Shown: piece by piece, positions 21,760-33,699 of the stretch
How positions within the stretch are numbered: the stretch's first letter is position 1
Layout: each line of letters starts with the position of its first letter
From: Acanthosepion esculentum
Lineage: Eukaryota > Mollusca > Cephalopoda > Sepiida > Sepiidae
Length of the DNA: 64,000 bases
Assembly: GCA_964036315.1 (NCBI GenBank)
Contig: OZ038485.1
Location: 77,280,960 to 77,344,959, forward strand
Reading direction: 5' to 3'
Made by a program: the position numbers and the translations under genes
Notes under the pieces: generated by a model
What the model saw: the letters and a program-made list of their open reading frames with translations, nothing else
The model's database searches: none
What the model was told of the DNA's origin: nothing

Positions 21760-22150
21760 TATGTTGGTGGTGTAATGGTTGGTGGTTTTAATGGTCATAT
21801 ATGATGTGCAGATGGTGCAATGGTTAGTGGTTTTAATGGTTATATATGATGTGCAGTGGTTTTAATGGTTATATATGATGATAGTGTAATGGTTGGTAGC
21901 TTCAAACAAGTAATCAGTGATCAAATTTCAAATTCCTGCCAAGTTTGTTACATTCATTTTCGTAAAAAATCCTTGGGAAAGATATGAATCCATATCTTCT
22001 TCCTCAGCTATGGGTTAAATTGCAAGACAGACTGTGTTCTCTAGCCATGGTTGGCAGACAATCTAGGAGAAGAACAACTTTGAATTCAAAACTGTATCTT
22101 GAAGTTCACAATAACTCTATAATCTGTCAAACTATGACTACATTGATGTA
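21760..22150 (+). repeat. SINE family A copy with amplified head
   Basis: The box A-type head (GGTGTAATGGTTGGTGG, then TTTTAATGGTTATATATGATG) is repeated three to four times at 21765-21905. The body follows: CCAAGTTTGTTACATTCATTTTCG, AGCTATGGGTTAAAT, GTTGGCAGACAATCTAGGAG. Other copies have one head. Confidence 0.75.
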
Positions 22151-22180
22151 TTATTATTATAATTATTATTATTATTATTC
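22149..22180. repeat. (ATT)n microsatellite
   Basis: Trinucleotide run at the 3' end of the SINE, probably grown from its tail. Confidence 0.85.
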
Positions 22181-22199
22181 AAAGTACTTAATTTCATGA

Positions 22200-23631
22200 A
22201 CTTGCATTCTGTTGCAGTTCAAAGGAAAATAATCTTTATTCATGAAAATATGATATTTAATAATTTTTCCAGTTGTAGTTCTTTTAAATAAACAACAAGT
22301 TAAATATAAATTTTATCCCTACTGTAAACTTTCAGTAACTTTATTAAACCCTCAATTTATCTTGACATTTTTCTTTATTTCTGTTCATAGGAAATGTTAG
22401 AACCCTTAATTGCTTGTTAATTACTTCAGATTTTTAGTTAATTGATCATCATCAAAAGAAAATATAATATATAATCAACTATAAAACATATTACAGAAAA
22501 ATGTATAATTTTTTACAGCATTTATGCATCCGATTTACTAAATCAAATAAAATTTGAATTTTTATGAACCTGATTTTGCCATTGTCTTTCTTTAAAAAAA
22601 TTTTAAACTCCAAATTCTTGTTAACTTTTAAAAAAATCTTTCTACAATATTTCCACCAAGGAATTGTAGAAAAGATCCCCCTTTATAAAATATTTTATAG
22701 ATTTGAAGCCATTTGGTAGATTTCAAACTTTCGTCAAAGCAAAGAGAATGCTTGAATTTAAAAAAGTTGCAATTTTTTTAAAATAAGAGCTGATTATTTT
22801 TTTTTTTTATCATTTTAATAATTTCATATCCTAACTTAAGATGATCCAAGATGTCTAAGGATTGGTTGACAGATACAGAGACTCAAATAAAAACTGTCCT
22901 ATATTGATTTCATCAAATAATATGGAAGAAAATTATCTATATTTTTATATACCAAAACAATGTTAGGAAAATTAATGACAAAGTAAAAAAAAAATTCATG
23001 TAATGCATTTTGTTCTTTAGGACTTCATCAGACTAAAAATGATGTTTATGTTGATGTACATGCACATGAAGGAGTGGGATACTGAAATTTTAAACTTTTA
23101 CATTTTTTTCAATATGTGTTTGGATTATATAGTCTAATCATTTTCATTTAGTAGTTTCTTTTTTCTTTTTGTTTATACTTTTATCACGTTTATTATTAAA
23201 TAATAAAACAATCTCATATAAAAAATAAATATCAATACTGATAAAATTGAAAATGCGTATTTGAAATATGAGTCACAATAAATAAATTACGCTCTTGTTT
23301 GCGCATCCATAGAGGTTTTGGTTTTTGATTGATTTTTTCAGTTTCTTTTTTTACCAATGTCTTTTTTGTTTTTTTTTACCATTTTATTTATCTCTCAAAT
23401 CAAGAACAACTTATAATATGCTTCATTGCTGGCTTAAGTCTTGATAAATTTTTAAAACATTGTCCTTGCATCTGAGTTGTAAAAGCCAACAAAAATGTTG
23501 CATCACATACGTTTCACTTTTAATTCCTAAGCTTCAAACCGAAACAGTTTCCAGTTTTATTATTAGTTTCAGACTTTAGGTTCTTATTTAATAAATTGAT
23601 TTCTTGACTAAACAGCACTCAAGTTCCAAAG

Positions 23632-23667
<36 letters not shown>

Positions 23668-24880
23668 GAACCCTATATCACCAGGACAGGCTCCTCCAAC
23701 TTAGACAATTCCATTCAAGCAGGGGATGTATGATAAACTATATCTCAATAAAGAATTATGTGTGGGAGAGAAAGTACCCTCCAATTATATAAATTTTTGT
23801 ATTTTAAATTTTAATGGTTTTTTTTTGGGGGGGGGGGGGTTTCTACTTCGGCATCAATCTAATTTTCTAAGGTTAGTCTTTTCATTATTGAAACTATTAT
23901 AAAACCTGTTGAATGACATAGCCAGATGTTACATCCTGATCGAGGACAGACAGTCAAAATAAGGAATACAAAATTCACTTGCATTTTTTCATGTCTTTCT
24001 CTTTGTTTGGGGAGTGAAGGAAGCGGTGGGAATGTAAAAAAAATGTGTTATGAAAGCAGACACATGATTGTGTATGCGTGTGTGTTTTTTGTTTTGTTTT
24101 GTTTCGTTGTTTTGTTTTGTTTTGTTTCGTTGTTTTGTTTTGTTTTTTGTTTGTTTGTTGGGGTTTTTGTGTGTGTGTGTGCGTGTAGAGTCCAGACTGT
24201 TTTGTTTGTGGTAAATTTTAAAGGTTAAAGAAATGTGTTGACTTACATTATACATTAGGTTTGGGTATCAATGAAAACAAAGTGTGTTGTGAAGGTCTGT
24301 GCATGTAAAAGCCTTGTCTAATTCTAGCTATAAAAAGGTACACAAATTATCTGCAGGTGTAGGAAGAAGCTGAAAGATATTCAGACGAACCTCAAGTTCC
24401 CCAGTATTAATTAGTTAACAGATCATGGATAAAAAAAAGTAAAAAATTCACTGTTCATTTTATATTGGCTTCTGCTAAAATACCTTTTAGACTTTTGATA
24501 ATATTGATATAGTGAGAAGAATATTGTATATTAACCAGCTACAAAAATTCAAATAAGTTATAGAATGAACATTTCACAACTAGACTGAAAGTTTTATACA
24601 ACAGCAGTTGGATTTCTTTTATAGTGAATCCATTTTTGCGTATAAATATTTTTAGAGTAATAAGAGTTTCAAATTTTGTTACAGTAGCTTGTTGATGACA
24701 AGTTTTAAATTCTTTTTAAATATACTAGCTTAAAGCATGAATTAATTTACTAGAAAATCTTCTATTCATTAATTTTTCTAGACTTGCATAACTATGTGCT
24801 TAAAAAATGTTTTACTGGAAAGTCATTAAAAATAAATAATTAATAAAAGATTGTAAATAAATAAATATAATAGTCTTTTT
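22200..24880. other. Long AT-rich stretch without genes
   Basis: No convincing ORF. It holds (TC)n(AC)n at 23632-23668, a 13-base G run near 23828, a TGTTTT/TTGTT-type repeat at 24085-24160 and (GT)n at 24169-24184. Open frames across the TTGTT repeat are low-complexity artefacts. Confidence 0.6.
24085..24160 (+). repeat. TTTTG-type microsatellite
   Basis: Runs of GTTTT with GTTTCGTTG interruptions, themselves repeated with a period of about 30 bases. Confidence 0.85.
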
Positions 24881-24884
24881 TGTT

Positions 24885-24950
24885 TTTTTTAATCATTTCC
24901 TCCTAAACTAGGCAATTAAGCCACTAAGATGCAAGGGTTTGTTAGAGAAT
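24885..24950 (-). mobile_element. LINE 3' end fragment, copy 2
   Basis: AATCATTTCCTCC, AAGCCACTAAGATGCAAGGG match the last bases of the LINE 3' end seen at 6.7, 52.1 and 57.7 kb. Confidence 0.6.
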
Positions 24951-25599
24951 ATAATAAAAATATACTATTAAGTAGAGAAAACACTTACTTTTAGAAGAGT
25001 ATTTAAAAGAAAGCCAGATTGTTAATAAAAATAAATTTGATGTGATACATTAATTGTCTGTTAAAGTTTCTAAATTTATAATTGGCTCAAAGAGAACTGC
25101 CAGAAATAATTCTGTCAAGGTGGACTGTTTGCAATTTCTTTTTCAAATTTTAAAACTATATACATGTATATATATGTATTTTTCCTCCAATCAGAAGGGT
25201 GACTTCCACACACTTAAATTTTAAAGCTGAGACCCATCTGGGACCTTTTTCTAGGATATGTGGGAAAATGAAATAAAATTGATAAATAAAATAATAATAA
25301 TGAATAATAAAAAAGAAAGAAATATAAATACATTTTCCTATGATGCTAAGAGTAAAGGAACTGGAAATATGATTACCCCATTTGTTTTTGTCAAACACCG
25401 TTAGGCGGTACAGGTTAAGTCTATAAAAAGATAAACATTTTCCTGCTTTCTCTATTTCTCACCCTTGATCCAATATGTAGCAACACATGGAAAACAGACG
25501 GTCTCACTGGACCACATTAATTTCCCCAGTCCACTCTCTCTTTCCAACACATGATATTTGCACATGATTTACAAAATCTCAATATATGAAGTAAGTCAA
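24951..25599. other. AT-rich non-coding stretch
   Basis: Nothing recognisable. Confidence 0.55.
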
Positions 25600-25865
25600 G
25601 CATTTTCTTTGGTTGTTCCAACTCAGTGCAAAGCTGACTTGAGCTTGACCAGTATAACAACACATATCCTTACTTACCTTAACTTTTGGATCAAGAAAAA
25701 AAAGCAGACATCCCATGACCATGTTTAAACCTTCCAACAATAAAGTAAATACAAACTTTTCTTTGGTTGTTCCAACTCTGTGCAAGGCTGACTTAAACTT
25801 GATCATTAATATGAGGCTTATATTTACTTACCATAACTTCTGGACCAGAAAGAAAACAGATATAC
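25600..25865 (-). repeat. Tandem duplication, period 154 bases
   Basis: Two diverged copies (about 25602-25711 and 25756-25865) share TTTTCTTTGGTTGTTCCAAC, TGCAAAGCTGACTT/TGCAAGGCTGACTT and a minus-strand GGTAAGT (25672-25678, 25826-25832). Open frames cross both copies on either strand, but I see no known domain. Confidence 0.8.
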
Positions 25866-25869
25866 TCAA

Positions 25870-27899
25870 GAGACAAAAAAAATGGTGTAATAATTTTTGA
25901 CCAAAATGTAACAAACATTTTGACAAAGTCAGAAGACATGAAAATTTCAACCTGAAGGCATAAAAATAAGGTTCCAGAAGGAAAAGCTGTTTTTGTCTGT
26001 CATCTGTGGATGAGCTGCACTATTTCTCACAGAAGAAGTAAATGGAAAAAAGAAGTGAATTAAGTGAAACCTGTGAACAGAATTGTGTACTAAAAAATAA
26101 AAAATTGTTAATACTACCATTGATGCAAGTGAATTTTGCCCAAACGCCCTTTTATTTTTTTCATCTTTCAATTAGGTGAGTGCACCTTTTTAAAATGTAT
26201 TTTCAATCTTATTTAAAGTTTTCTATTACCATCTTAAATATTTTCCCATTATGGAAGTTTGTATTGTATGTAATTTTAAGATTATAATTCTTTATTTTGA
26301 TATATTAGCTTGCCTTAGTAAAAAAGGAAATTTTTGTTCAAGTGTGTTTTGGAAAAATTTTATTTTGTTTTTTAATGTCTATGTTTGATTATTTGAAATT
26401 TCATATTGAGTTTGAGTTTTGTTTGGTTTTGTATGCACCTTTTTCTATAATCAGGACAAGAGAAGTGATGTTCTTTCTTCTCTCATTCCCACCCAGGGAA
26501 AATTCTTTTAGTGCAGTAAAACTATTAAGACCTACTAACTTGAAAATTCATATCAACATATTAAGTTGCATCCACCATAGTTTCTTGGGTATTGAGAGAA
26601 GTTTCATAAAATATGATTAAGAGAGAAAACCAACTTTAGGAATTATCAAGATGAAGTTTCATTAATTGATACTTAACACATTTCCCATTACATTAATACA
26701 GACATTTCAGTTAAAGAATGAGTCTGGTTGAGGTTTAGAAGCCTTTCTAATATCACTAAAATTATAACACTATCAAAGGTATAGGCATAGGTGGTGAGAT
26801 GTCTTGGGGAGTAGTATTCTCTCACAGGGTAATTGTACATTTTCAGGGCAAAAGCTGATTATTTTCAGGTCAACTTTTTTCTGCTCTAGTCCACTGTAAA
26901 ATTTCCTCCCATACACAAAAGACCAAAAGGTATATTAGTTGTAAGCCTTACAAAATTAACAGCACATTTTGTCATTTTAGTTTATGGATTCTGTTTTTCA
27001 TGTATTGTGTAAATTTAAATTATTTTTAATAGTGATATGTTTATATATGATTAACAATGATAATTGGATATCATTTAGCAAGACAATTTTTATTATAGAT
27101 GCATTTATATTGGCCAAATTGGCATGTTTTGGCTATAAGAGTAGTTTCCCTGATGGAAAAAGGGATACAGGAAGCATAATTTTTCTTTAGGTCTTGTTGA
27201 TCTAGGCTGGTTGTTATTAATTTCACTGTTTAAGAAAATAAAAAAGCAAGGATAGCAATTAAAACAAGTGTACACAATTAAAATAATATTTATAGAATTA
27301 AAAAAAGGAATGGATAGATAGGGTAGTAAAGCAAGATTTGCAATAAAATTTAAACTAACATTACCCACAAGAAACTACAGTAAATGATGTGAAATACAAA
27401 CCAAAGAGAATGCTCTCAGCTATTAAAATATGCCTGTTTTAGGAATATTTTGAAAAAGTCAACACAAAAGGACAAACAGCCAAAAGTATCTGATTTGCTT
27501 CATGTACAAGTGCAATCAGAACTTCATTAAGGCCCTCAAGACCAAAAGTGCAAAGAAAACAGTAACACCTCTATGTAAAATAGCTGCTAAGCTAAAGGTT
27601 TATCCTAAGACCATCAGAATTTTTTTTACGATAATGTACAAAACCTGAAAGAGGTACAGTTTATAAGGAGATATAGGGAAGATAATTGTTAATCCTAGAT
27701 TTGAACATTAAGATTGTAGTGATTGCGGAAGCATCCTCTTGTAGCAGTTCATGGGAAGAAGCTGCTTACTTCTTACTAATACAAAAGGAATGAGGGTGGT
27801 TCACTACAATATGTATGGCATGGTGGGTCTTAGTCATGAAGATTAGAACTGGTGGATCTAAGGAATGTAGTTCATCTTAATTTTGTTGCTTCATCCCCC
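25870..27899. other. AT-rich stretch without recognised genes
   Basis: Open frames of up to 92 codons show no domain. A weak resemblance to a Tc1/mariner-type helix-turn-helix occurs near 27530-27640, but I do not call it. Confidence 0.5.
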
Positions 27900-27989
27900 C
27901 CCAAATATAAATATATATATATATATGATGGACTTTCCCATTGTTTTCAACATATGAGCATCTTTCAGTTCAGTTTTTGTGTCTATGTT

Positions 27990-28709
27990 TCATATGAGAC
28001 AACAATCCTGCACGGGATTTGCAAACAAAGGGTTGACCGTCATATGGGTTGGTGTTTTAGCCAGAGATTTAGTGTTAATTCTTAATTCTCTCAGATGGTT
28101 GAGATGATTCTTTTCAAAGTTAGTTATACCTTGGTAGCAGGTATTTCTCCAGTTTGCTCGGTTTTCAACAGCAAGTTCGAATTCCTCTATAGGGATGTTT
28201 TCAGCAATTAAAATGGATTTAAGTTTATCCTTGAAGTATAACCAAGGACAGCTTACATTACACTTACCATGAAAAAGTTGGCTATATATGAGAATTTTTG
28301 GCATCTGATCATCACTCATTCTGATGACATGACCGGCCCATCTGAACTGTGATTGCATCAGAAAGGATTCAATACCATCCATACCACATTTAATGAAAAG
28401 CTCAGGGTTAGAAATTTTGTCCTGTCGTGTATAACAGCATGTTGAACGAAGACAGCATTTATGAAAAGCATCAAGTTGATTGATGTGCGTCTTGTATGGC
28501 GTCCACAATTCTGACTCATAAAGAAGTGTGGTGAGAAAACCAGCTCGACAGACACTGATTTTCGTTTTCAGTGAAATCCCATGAACATCCCATAGGCAAT
28601 GTTTAAGTTTCCCAAAGGAATTGGTTGCCTTTGATATTCGGTTAACTATCTCATCATCCAAAGAGGCACTTGAATTGACTTTGCTTCCTAAGTACGTGAA
28701 TGATTTCAC
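27990..28709 (-). pseudogene. LINE reverse transcriptase, C-terminal region
   Basis: An open frame of 239 codons starts KSFTYLGSKVNSSASLDDEI and shows LKTKISVCRAGFLTTLLYES, a CGMDGIESFLMQSQFRWAGH segment and RMSDDQMPKILIY. This is the usual thumb plus tail of the LINE group often annotated as craniofacial development protein 2-like or as endonuclease-reverse transcriptase. The cysteine/histidine pattern there is partly kept. It continues the polymerase upstream after a frameshift. The final stop at 27990 is probably the true C-terminus. Confidence 0.85.
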
Positions 28710-28869
28710 ATACTTCAGGTTGTTGCTGTCAACAGTAATGGGAACGATTGGAAAGGTATGGGCACGTGTATTTTTATGCCCTTGACCTACTTAGGTGTAG
28801 GCCTTGGCTGATGGACAACTTCAGTTTTCGTTATGCTTATAGTTAATCCGAATGCATTGCAAGCTGGGG

Positions 28870-29582
28870 AAAAATGATTGATAAGTGCTTGAGCATTTTC
28901 GATTGAGGTGGCCACGATCATAGCATCATCAGCAAACAAAAGATCATGAATAATGCTTGCTCGAGTCAGTAATTTTGATTTAAAACGTTAATAGTTAAAG
29001 ACGCTGCCACTTGTGCGGAATTCAAATTTCACACCCATGTCAAGATCACTAAATGCATAGTGTAGCAAGAGCGAAAAGTACAGGAGCCATGACACAACCT
29101 TGTTTTGTGCCATTTGTTACATCAAAGGTTTCTGAAAACTCTTCATTAGATATAACAGATGCTTTCATTTCTTTGTGAAACAAGATGATGACATTTAGCA
29201 TACTTTCAAGTATGCAAAGCTTTTTGAGTACTTTACTGAGAGCAACTCTGTTTACAGTGTCAAACACTTTGGTCAGATCGATAAAGACGATATAGAGTTC
29301 ATGGTTATTCTCGCAAACTTTTTCAGCAACCTGACGAAGTGAAAAAATCATATCAATGGTTCCCCGACCTGAACGAAAGCCACACTGAGATTCGGGATAG
29401 ACGTCATCAATGAGATATTTGATTATTCTGTTGAGAATAACACAAGCGACACTTTTGCCAGTGATACTTAGAAGTGCAATGCTATGAGAATTATCACATA
29501 CAAACTTTTTGCCTTTGTTCTTGAACAGATGTTTTATGCAAGCATCTTTATAGTCCTGTGGAATAGAACCAACCCCTTCCAT
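28870..29582 (-). pseudogene. LINE reverse transcriptase, polymerase core
   Basis: The 177-codon open frame 29582-29049 carries CGFRSGRGTIDMIFSLRQ, the first catalytic aspartate in FIDLTKVFDTVNR and TNGTKQGCVMAPVLFAL. After a frameshift the catalytic box reads LLFADDAMIVA at about 28945-28910. The enzyme copies LINE RNA at a nicked target. Frameshifts prevent a full protein. Confidence 0.88.
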
Positions 29583-29711
29583 ATGACTTTAAAAAGCTCA
29601 AGGAGTTTCCTAACCAGAGTCCTCCCACCATATTTAAACATTTCGGGGGAATAGCATCTTTTCCAGGGGATTTGTTCAAGGACAATTGCTTGATAGAATC
29701 CTGAATTTCCT

Positions 29712-30480
29712 TTAGGCATGGCTCAAGAGACAACTGGGAATTTTCTGGTCACTGATGAATTGAAGCAATAACGTTGTCATTGATGGCAGAGGTGAAATTA
29801 AGGACACTTTCAAAGTGATCTTTCCATCATGATATAATTTCCTTCTTGTCTGTGTGGAGTGTGTTGCCATCAGATGACATAACAGGTGAAATTCCATTTC
29901 CTTGTGGGCTGTACACCTTTTTAAGGCCTTCATAAAATGCTTTGGGATCTTTTCTGTCAGCTGCTGCCTAGATTTCCACAGCCTTAGCAGACCACCAAGA
30001 TTCTTTCATTTTTCTGAGAGCATTTTGCACTTACCGCTTACACTGCTTATCTATGTGCTTTTCTGATGGACAATTTTTGTTGTCTAAGAATATTTTGTGT
30101 GAATTGTGCATCTTCTTGATGAGACATTGAACGTGAATATCATTTACATCATTATATAACCAGTCCTGATGCTTCCTTATGGGAAGTCCTAGAACATCAA
30201 GGGAGCTGGAATAAATGGCATCTCTGAGAGATTTCCAGGAGGATTCAATGTCTTCTGAGATCACAACTGAATCCAGCCTCAAATCCATTGTGTCAGAGAG
30301 GTCTTTCTTCTTAACACCAGAATTCAGGGGTGAGATGTTGATTCATTTAGGAACCATAGTGCTAACAAGAAGCTTCTTGAGCACAAGTTGAAAGGATGCT
30401 TTGCTGCGTAGTAGAGCATAGTCTGAAAGATAGCAAGTGTTGTGGAAAGAGCAAGTGATATTGAAGTCTTTCGCATCATG
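29712..30480 (-). pseudogene. LINE ORF, region upstream of the polymerase
   Basis: Readable blocks (SDYALLRSKASFQLVLKK near 30400, DLRLDSVVISEDIESSWKSL at 30288-30230, FYEGLKKVYSPQ-like text near 29920) fit the segment between endonuclease and polymerase in this LINE group. Several frames are needed. Confidence 0.65.
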
Positions 30481-30489
30481 TTTCTTGCT

Positions 30490-30515
30490 GATAATGTAAT
30501 ATATATTACATTATC
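30490..30515. repeat. 26-base perfect palindrome
   Basis: GATAATGTAATAT followed by its exact reverse complement, at the truncated 5' edge of the LINE. Confidence 0.9.
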
Positions 30516-30524
30516 ACCAAGAAA

Positions 30525-30592
30525 TATATATATATATATATATATAAATGGCTCCCCACATCCATATATATATATATATATATATATAACTT
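30525..30592. repeat. (TA)n microsatellites around an inverted-repeat arm
   Basis: Two TA runs flank ATGGCTCCCCACATCCATA. The reverse complement ATGTGGGGAGCCATG lies at about 31102-31116. Confidence 0.8.
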
Positions 30593-30599
30593 ATACAAT

Positions 30600-31100
30600 A
30601 TCAAAATATATGCAATATCGAAATATATATGCAATATTGAAATGTAAAAGTGTATAGGTATAGGGAAAGGCATTTCAGAACCTGAGAAGTACTAATAACT
30701 CAGAAAATAAAAGTATAATTGAAGAAAAGTGTATTAGATTGCTATGTAATATCTACCCTATGGGATGGCAGTAAAATCTAGACAATTGCATTAGAAATAA
30801 AAGATAACATGATGCTACTAAATGCAGAGCATAGCATGCAACAAATGAGGAAGGAAATAGGAACTACAAAGAAACTCTTGTTAATAATCAGAAAGAGATT
30901 GATGAAATTTTTTGAGACGCAATGAGGATAGACAGCTTGGAGAATTAAGCACTCACAGTATATATAAATAGCAAGAGAAACACAAGAAAGCAGTGAAAAA
31001 AACTACTTGGCAAATTTGTGCAAATGGATGGAGGAAAAAGTATCATTAAGAGAAAGGTATCATGAAGGAGAAAGTATTGCTGAGAGCAAAACGTAAGTGG
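30600..31100. other. A-rich non-coding stretch
   Basis: No coding signal. Probably the interior of whatever element the ATGTGGGGAGCCAT arms belong to. Confidence 0.4.
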
Positions 31101-31123
31101 AAGATGTGGGGAGCCATGATTAC

Positions 31124-31152
31124 CCATGTCCAGAAAGGAAATGGCTCATACA

Positions 31153-31232
<80 letters not shown>

Positions 31233-31253
31233 CCATTTTCTTTCTGGACATTA
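31124..31253. repeat. Fold-back structure around (TACA)n(TA)n
   Basis: TGTCCAGAAAGGAAATGGCT (from 31127) and its near-perfect reverse complement (about 31229-31252, one mismatch) flank TACA and TA repeats. The microsatellite forms the loop or stem continuation. Confidence 0.85.
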
Positions 31254-31263
31254 TATTTCTTTC

Positions 31264-31400
<137 letters not shown>

Positions 31401-31429
31401 CAGGCAGCAACCTTTCTTTTAAACCTGTC

Positions 31430-32345
31430 TTGTTGAATATGACAGAAAAGGAAAATTTGATTAAGTTTTTATTTAGTTTTTTTCAACATGCTTATATTTT
31501 TTCATTTGGTAAGGAAGTGCAAAAATTGTTCATATTATCCATTGTCCCAAGCAATTTTGACCTCTTCTTTAACCTTTTCCAAGTGGGTTTGTTTTGAGAT
31601 GTTGTTAATTTCTCTTCATGTTTAACTGTTTAAGATGTATTTTTTGTGTTGTTTGGAAAACTAGTAGGAATGTTTATTCCAAGATTCATATGACTGAAAT
31701 TTAAATGAGCATCTTTCTATTTTTAAAAAACTTTTAACACACCATTTCTGTTGTTGAATAAGGTAAGATTTATAATGGGGTGAGATGTTTTATATACAGA
31801 GCCTCTCTCCCAGTTTTTGATAATGTAATTTATATAAAATGTTAGTGTTTTTGAACAGAATTTTCCTTAAGGGTTCTTGTAAATTGTGGGTGGTTAAGTG
31901 CTTTTTTATTTTAATTTTATCTGTTTATCGATGACGTAGTTGAGGAAAATTATTGTTGATCGGTGATTGTTTTATGTGTTTTAGTTCACTTAGAAATATT
32001 CTCTGGAAAGAAGAATTTAGGTGTGCTCTATTTAGGAAGTTTTTTATCACTGCTATTTTACATCTTTCTATTATATCTATCATTGACTATCACAGTTTAG
32101 AAGACAAGAGTTAGTACTGGTGTTTTTTTTTATATGGGGTAGGTGGTAAATACTTTGGATTTTAGTTCTATATTGACATCAAGGAATGTTTTTTTTTTAT
32201 TAACCATGAGTTTGTATGTGAATTTTAGCATGGAGTTTTTCGAAAGTTGATTTTAGATTTATAATTTTGTCCTTATTTTTTATCAAAACAAAAATGTCAT
32301 CAATGTACCTTGTGTAGATTTGTAAATTGTATCAAATATTTGAAA
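31430..32345 (-). mobile_element. Penelope-like element of a second family (PLE-4)
   Basis: Starting at the 5' edge, the minus strand reads IYTRYIDDIFVLIKNKDK (YIDD box), then TFLDVNIELKSKVFTT, and further down KIAVIKNFLNRAHL, FLSELKHIKQ and NNNFPQ. This motif series typifies the PLE group whose members usually carry a C-terminal GIY-YIG domain. Stops and frameshifts are frequent, and the element is cut off at the YIDD box by a (TA)n run at 32361. It is clearly different from PLE-1, PLE-2 and PLE-3. Confidence 0.8.
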
Positions 32346-32357
32346 TGCAATTCTATT

Positions 32358-32360
<3 letters not shown>

Positions 32361-32401
<41 letters not shown>
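32361..32401. repeat. (TA)n microsatellite, left of Tc1-A
   Basis: Pure alternating TA. The Tc1-like element is inserted at one of its TA steps. Confidence 0.95.
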
Positions 32402-32404
<3 letters not shown>

Positions 32405-33638
32405 GGGTTGGACAAAATAATTGAAACACTTGTTAAATTCCAAGAAAATTTATTTAATACGGAGTTGGTCCTCCTTTAACCTCACATACAGCTTTAATAC
32501 GTCTAGGAATGGAACCATACAGCTTCCTGACTTCATCCAGAGGAATTTTCAGCCATTCTTCCATTAATTCCTGCTCTAGCTCTTTCAGACACGACGGTGG
32601 AGGATAGCACCACAAATGTTTAATAATATTGATATCTGGAGATTGGGGAGGCCACTCCATATGTTCTAGCTCACTTTCATGCCCTTCATACACATTCTTA
32701 ACCACTCAAGCAGTATTTATTGGAGCATTATTGTCTTGGAAGATGCAGTCACCATCAGGGGATAAAGTCTGGGCCATTGGATGAACATGATCACCTAAAA
32801 TGTTCAGGTAATCTTTGCTGTTGATTCTACCATGCAGTGCAGCTATTGGACCGAGACATTTCCATCATATAGCGGCCTAAACTATCACTGATCCACCACC
32901 ATGCTTCACTGTTGGAAGAAAGCAGTCAGGGTTGTAAGCTTCTTTGGGCTGCCTCCACGCATAAACTTGCCCTAAAGTTAGGAAAAGAGAAAAACTGGAC
33001 TCGTCTGAGAATATGATTTGCTTCCATTGGTCTGCAGACCAGGAATTGTGATCTCTGCACCACTTCAACCACTTCTGAATATTGCGAGTGGAGAGAAGAG
33101 GTTTCCTTACAGCGACTCTTCCATGATATCCAGCCTTATGGAGCTCATGACGAACAGTTTTATTTGAAACTGGACTATTCAGATGATTATTCAACTCAGA
33201 AGTCACTTTTGTCGCAGTAGTCCGATGATTTTTCACCACATTGTGTTTCAATGCACGTTGGTTCCTGTCAGTAAGTTTACAAGTCCAGCCTGAATTGCTA
33301 TGCTTGCTAGAGGTTTTACCCGGTTTCTTGAATTGCGTCATAGTTCTTGATATGGTAGCTCTTGAAAAATCAAACAGTTTAGCAACCTTAGTGATTGAGG
33401 CTCCTGCCATGTGAGCTCCAACAATTTGCCCGTTTTCGAACTCAGAGAGGTCACACATTTAGCTTAAATTTTACTAAATTCTAAAAATAAATAAGCCAAA
33501 GACAGTAAATTAGATAAATAAACATATTTACAATAGATATAACCTGCAATTACGAAGTTTTAGTTAAAGTTCTTAATATAATAGGTTTTGAAATATAGGA
33601 GTGGAATTTGCACCTGTTCCAATTATTTTGTCCAACCC

Positions 33639-33641
<3 letters not shown>
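32402..33641 (-). mobile_element. Tc1-like transposon (Tc1-A), complete outline
   Basis: 1240 bases. Terminal inverted repeats CAGGGGTTGGACAAAATAAT at both ends, each next to TA. The minus strand encodes a transposase in one long and one shorter open block. TA target duplications are masked because the site is itself a TA repeat. The whole sits in the centre of an inverted repeat. Confidence 0.95.
32454..33458 (-). pseudogene. Tc1-like transposase of Tc1-A
   Basis: The N-terminal block (33458-32877, 193 codons) begins MCDLSEFENGQIVGAHMAG, with the paired helix-turn-helix (ITKVAKLFDFSRATIS), and reaches the first catalytic residue in IIFSDESSF. After three stops near 32870-32700 come the second aspartate (CIFQDNNAPI) and the third position in SPDINIIKHLW. 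The family expects E there and this copy has K. About 335 residues in total fits the family. Stops plus the E-to-K change make it non-functional. It cut and pasted DNA at TA sites. Confidence 0.92.

Positions 33642-33688
<47 letters not shown>
33642..33688. repeat. (TA)n microsatellite, right of Tc1-A
   Basis: Continuation of the TA run interrupted by the transposon. Confidence 0.95.
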
Positions 33689-33690
<2 letters not shown>

Positions 33691-33699
33691 TAACAGAAT

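Larger units (their letters stand above)
27900..30490 (-). mobile_element. LINE retrotransposon, 5'-truncated, RTE-like or related
   Basis: The ORF can be followed on the minus strand from about 30480 down to 27990 through several frames. It has the linker upstream of the polymerase (30288-29712), the polymerase (29582-28870) and the C-terminal thumb and tail (28709-27990). The endonuclease expected at the N-terminus of such LINEs is missing, so the copy is 5'-truncated. The 3' end beyond 27990 runs into a short TA microsatellite at 27909-27927. I cannot settle the clade without alignment. Confidence 0.85.

Noticed and set aside
23926..24255. 100-codon Phe/Val/Cys-rich frame with apparent membrane segment
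   Set aside because: Produced by the TTTTG and GT repeats.
27440..27720. Possible N-terminal helix-turn-helix of a Tc1/mariner transposase
   Set aside because: Only a short stretch (AAKLKVYPKTIR-like) resembles the family; no catalytic part or ends nearby.
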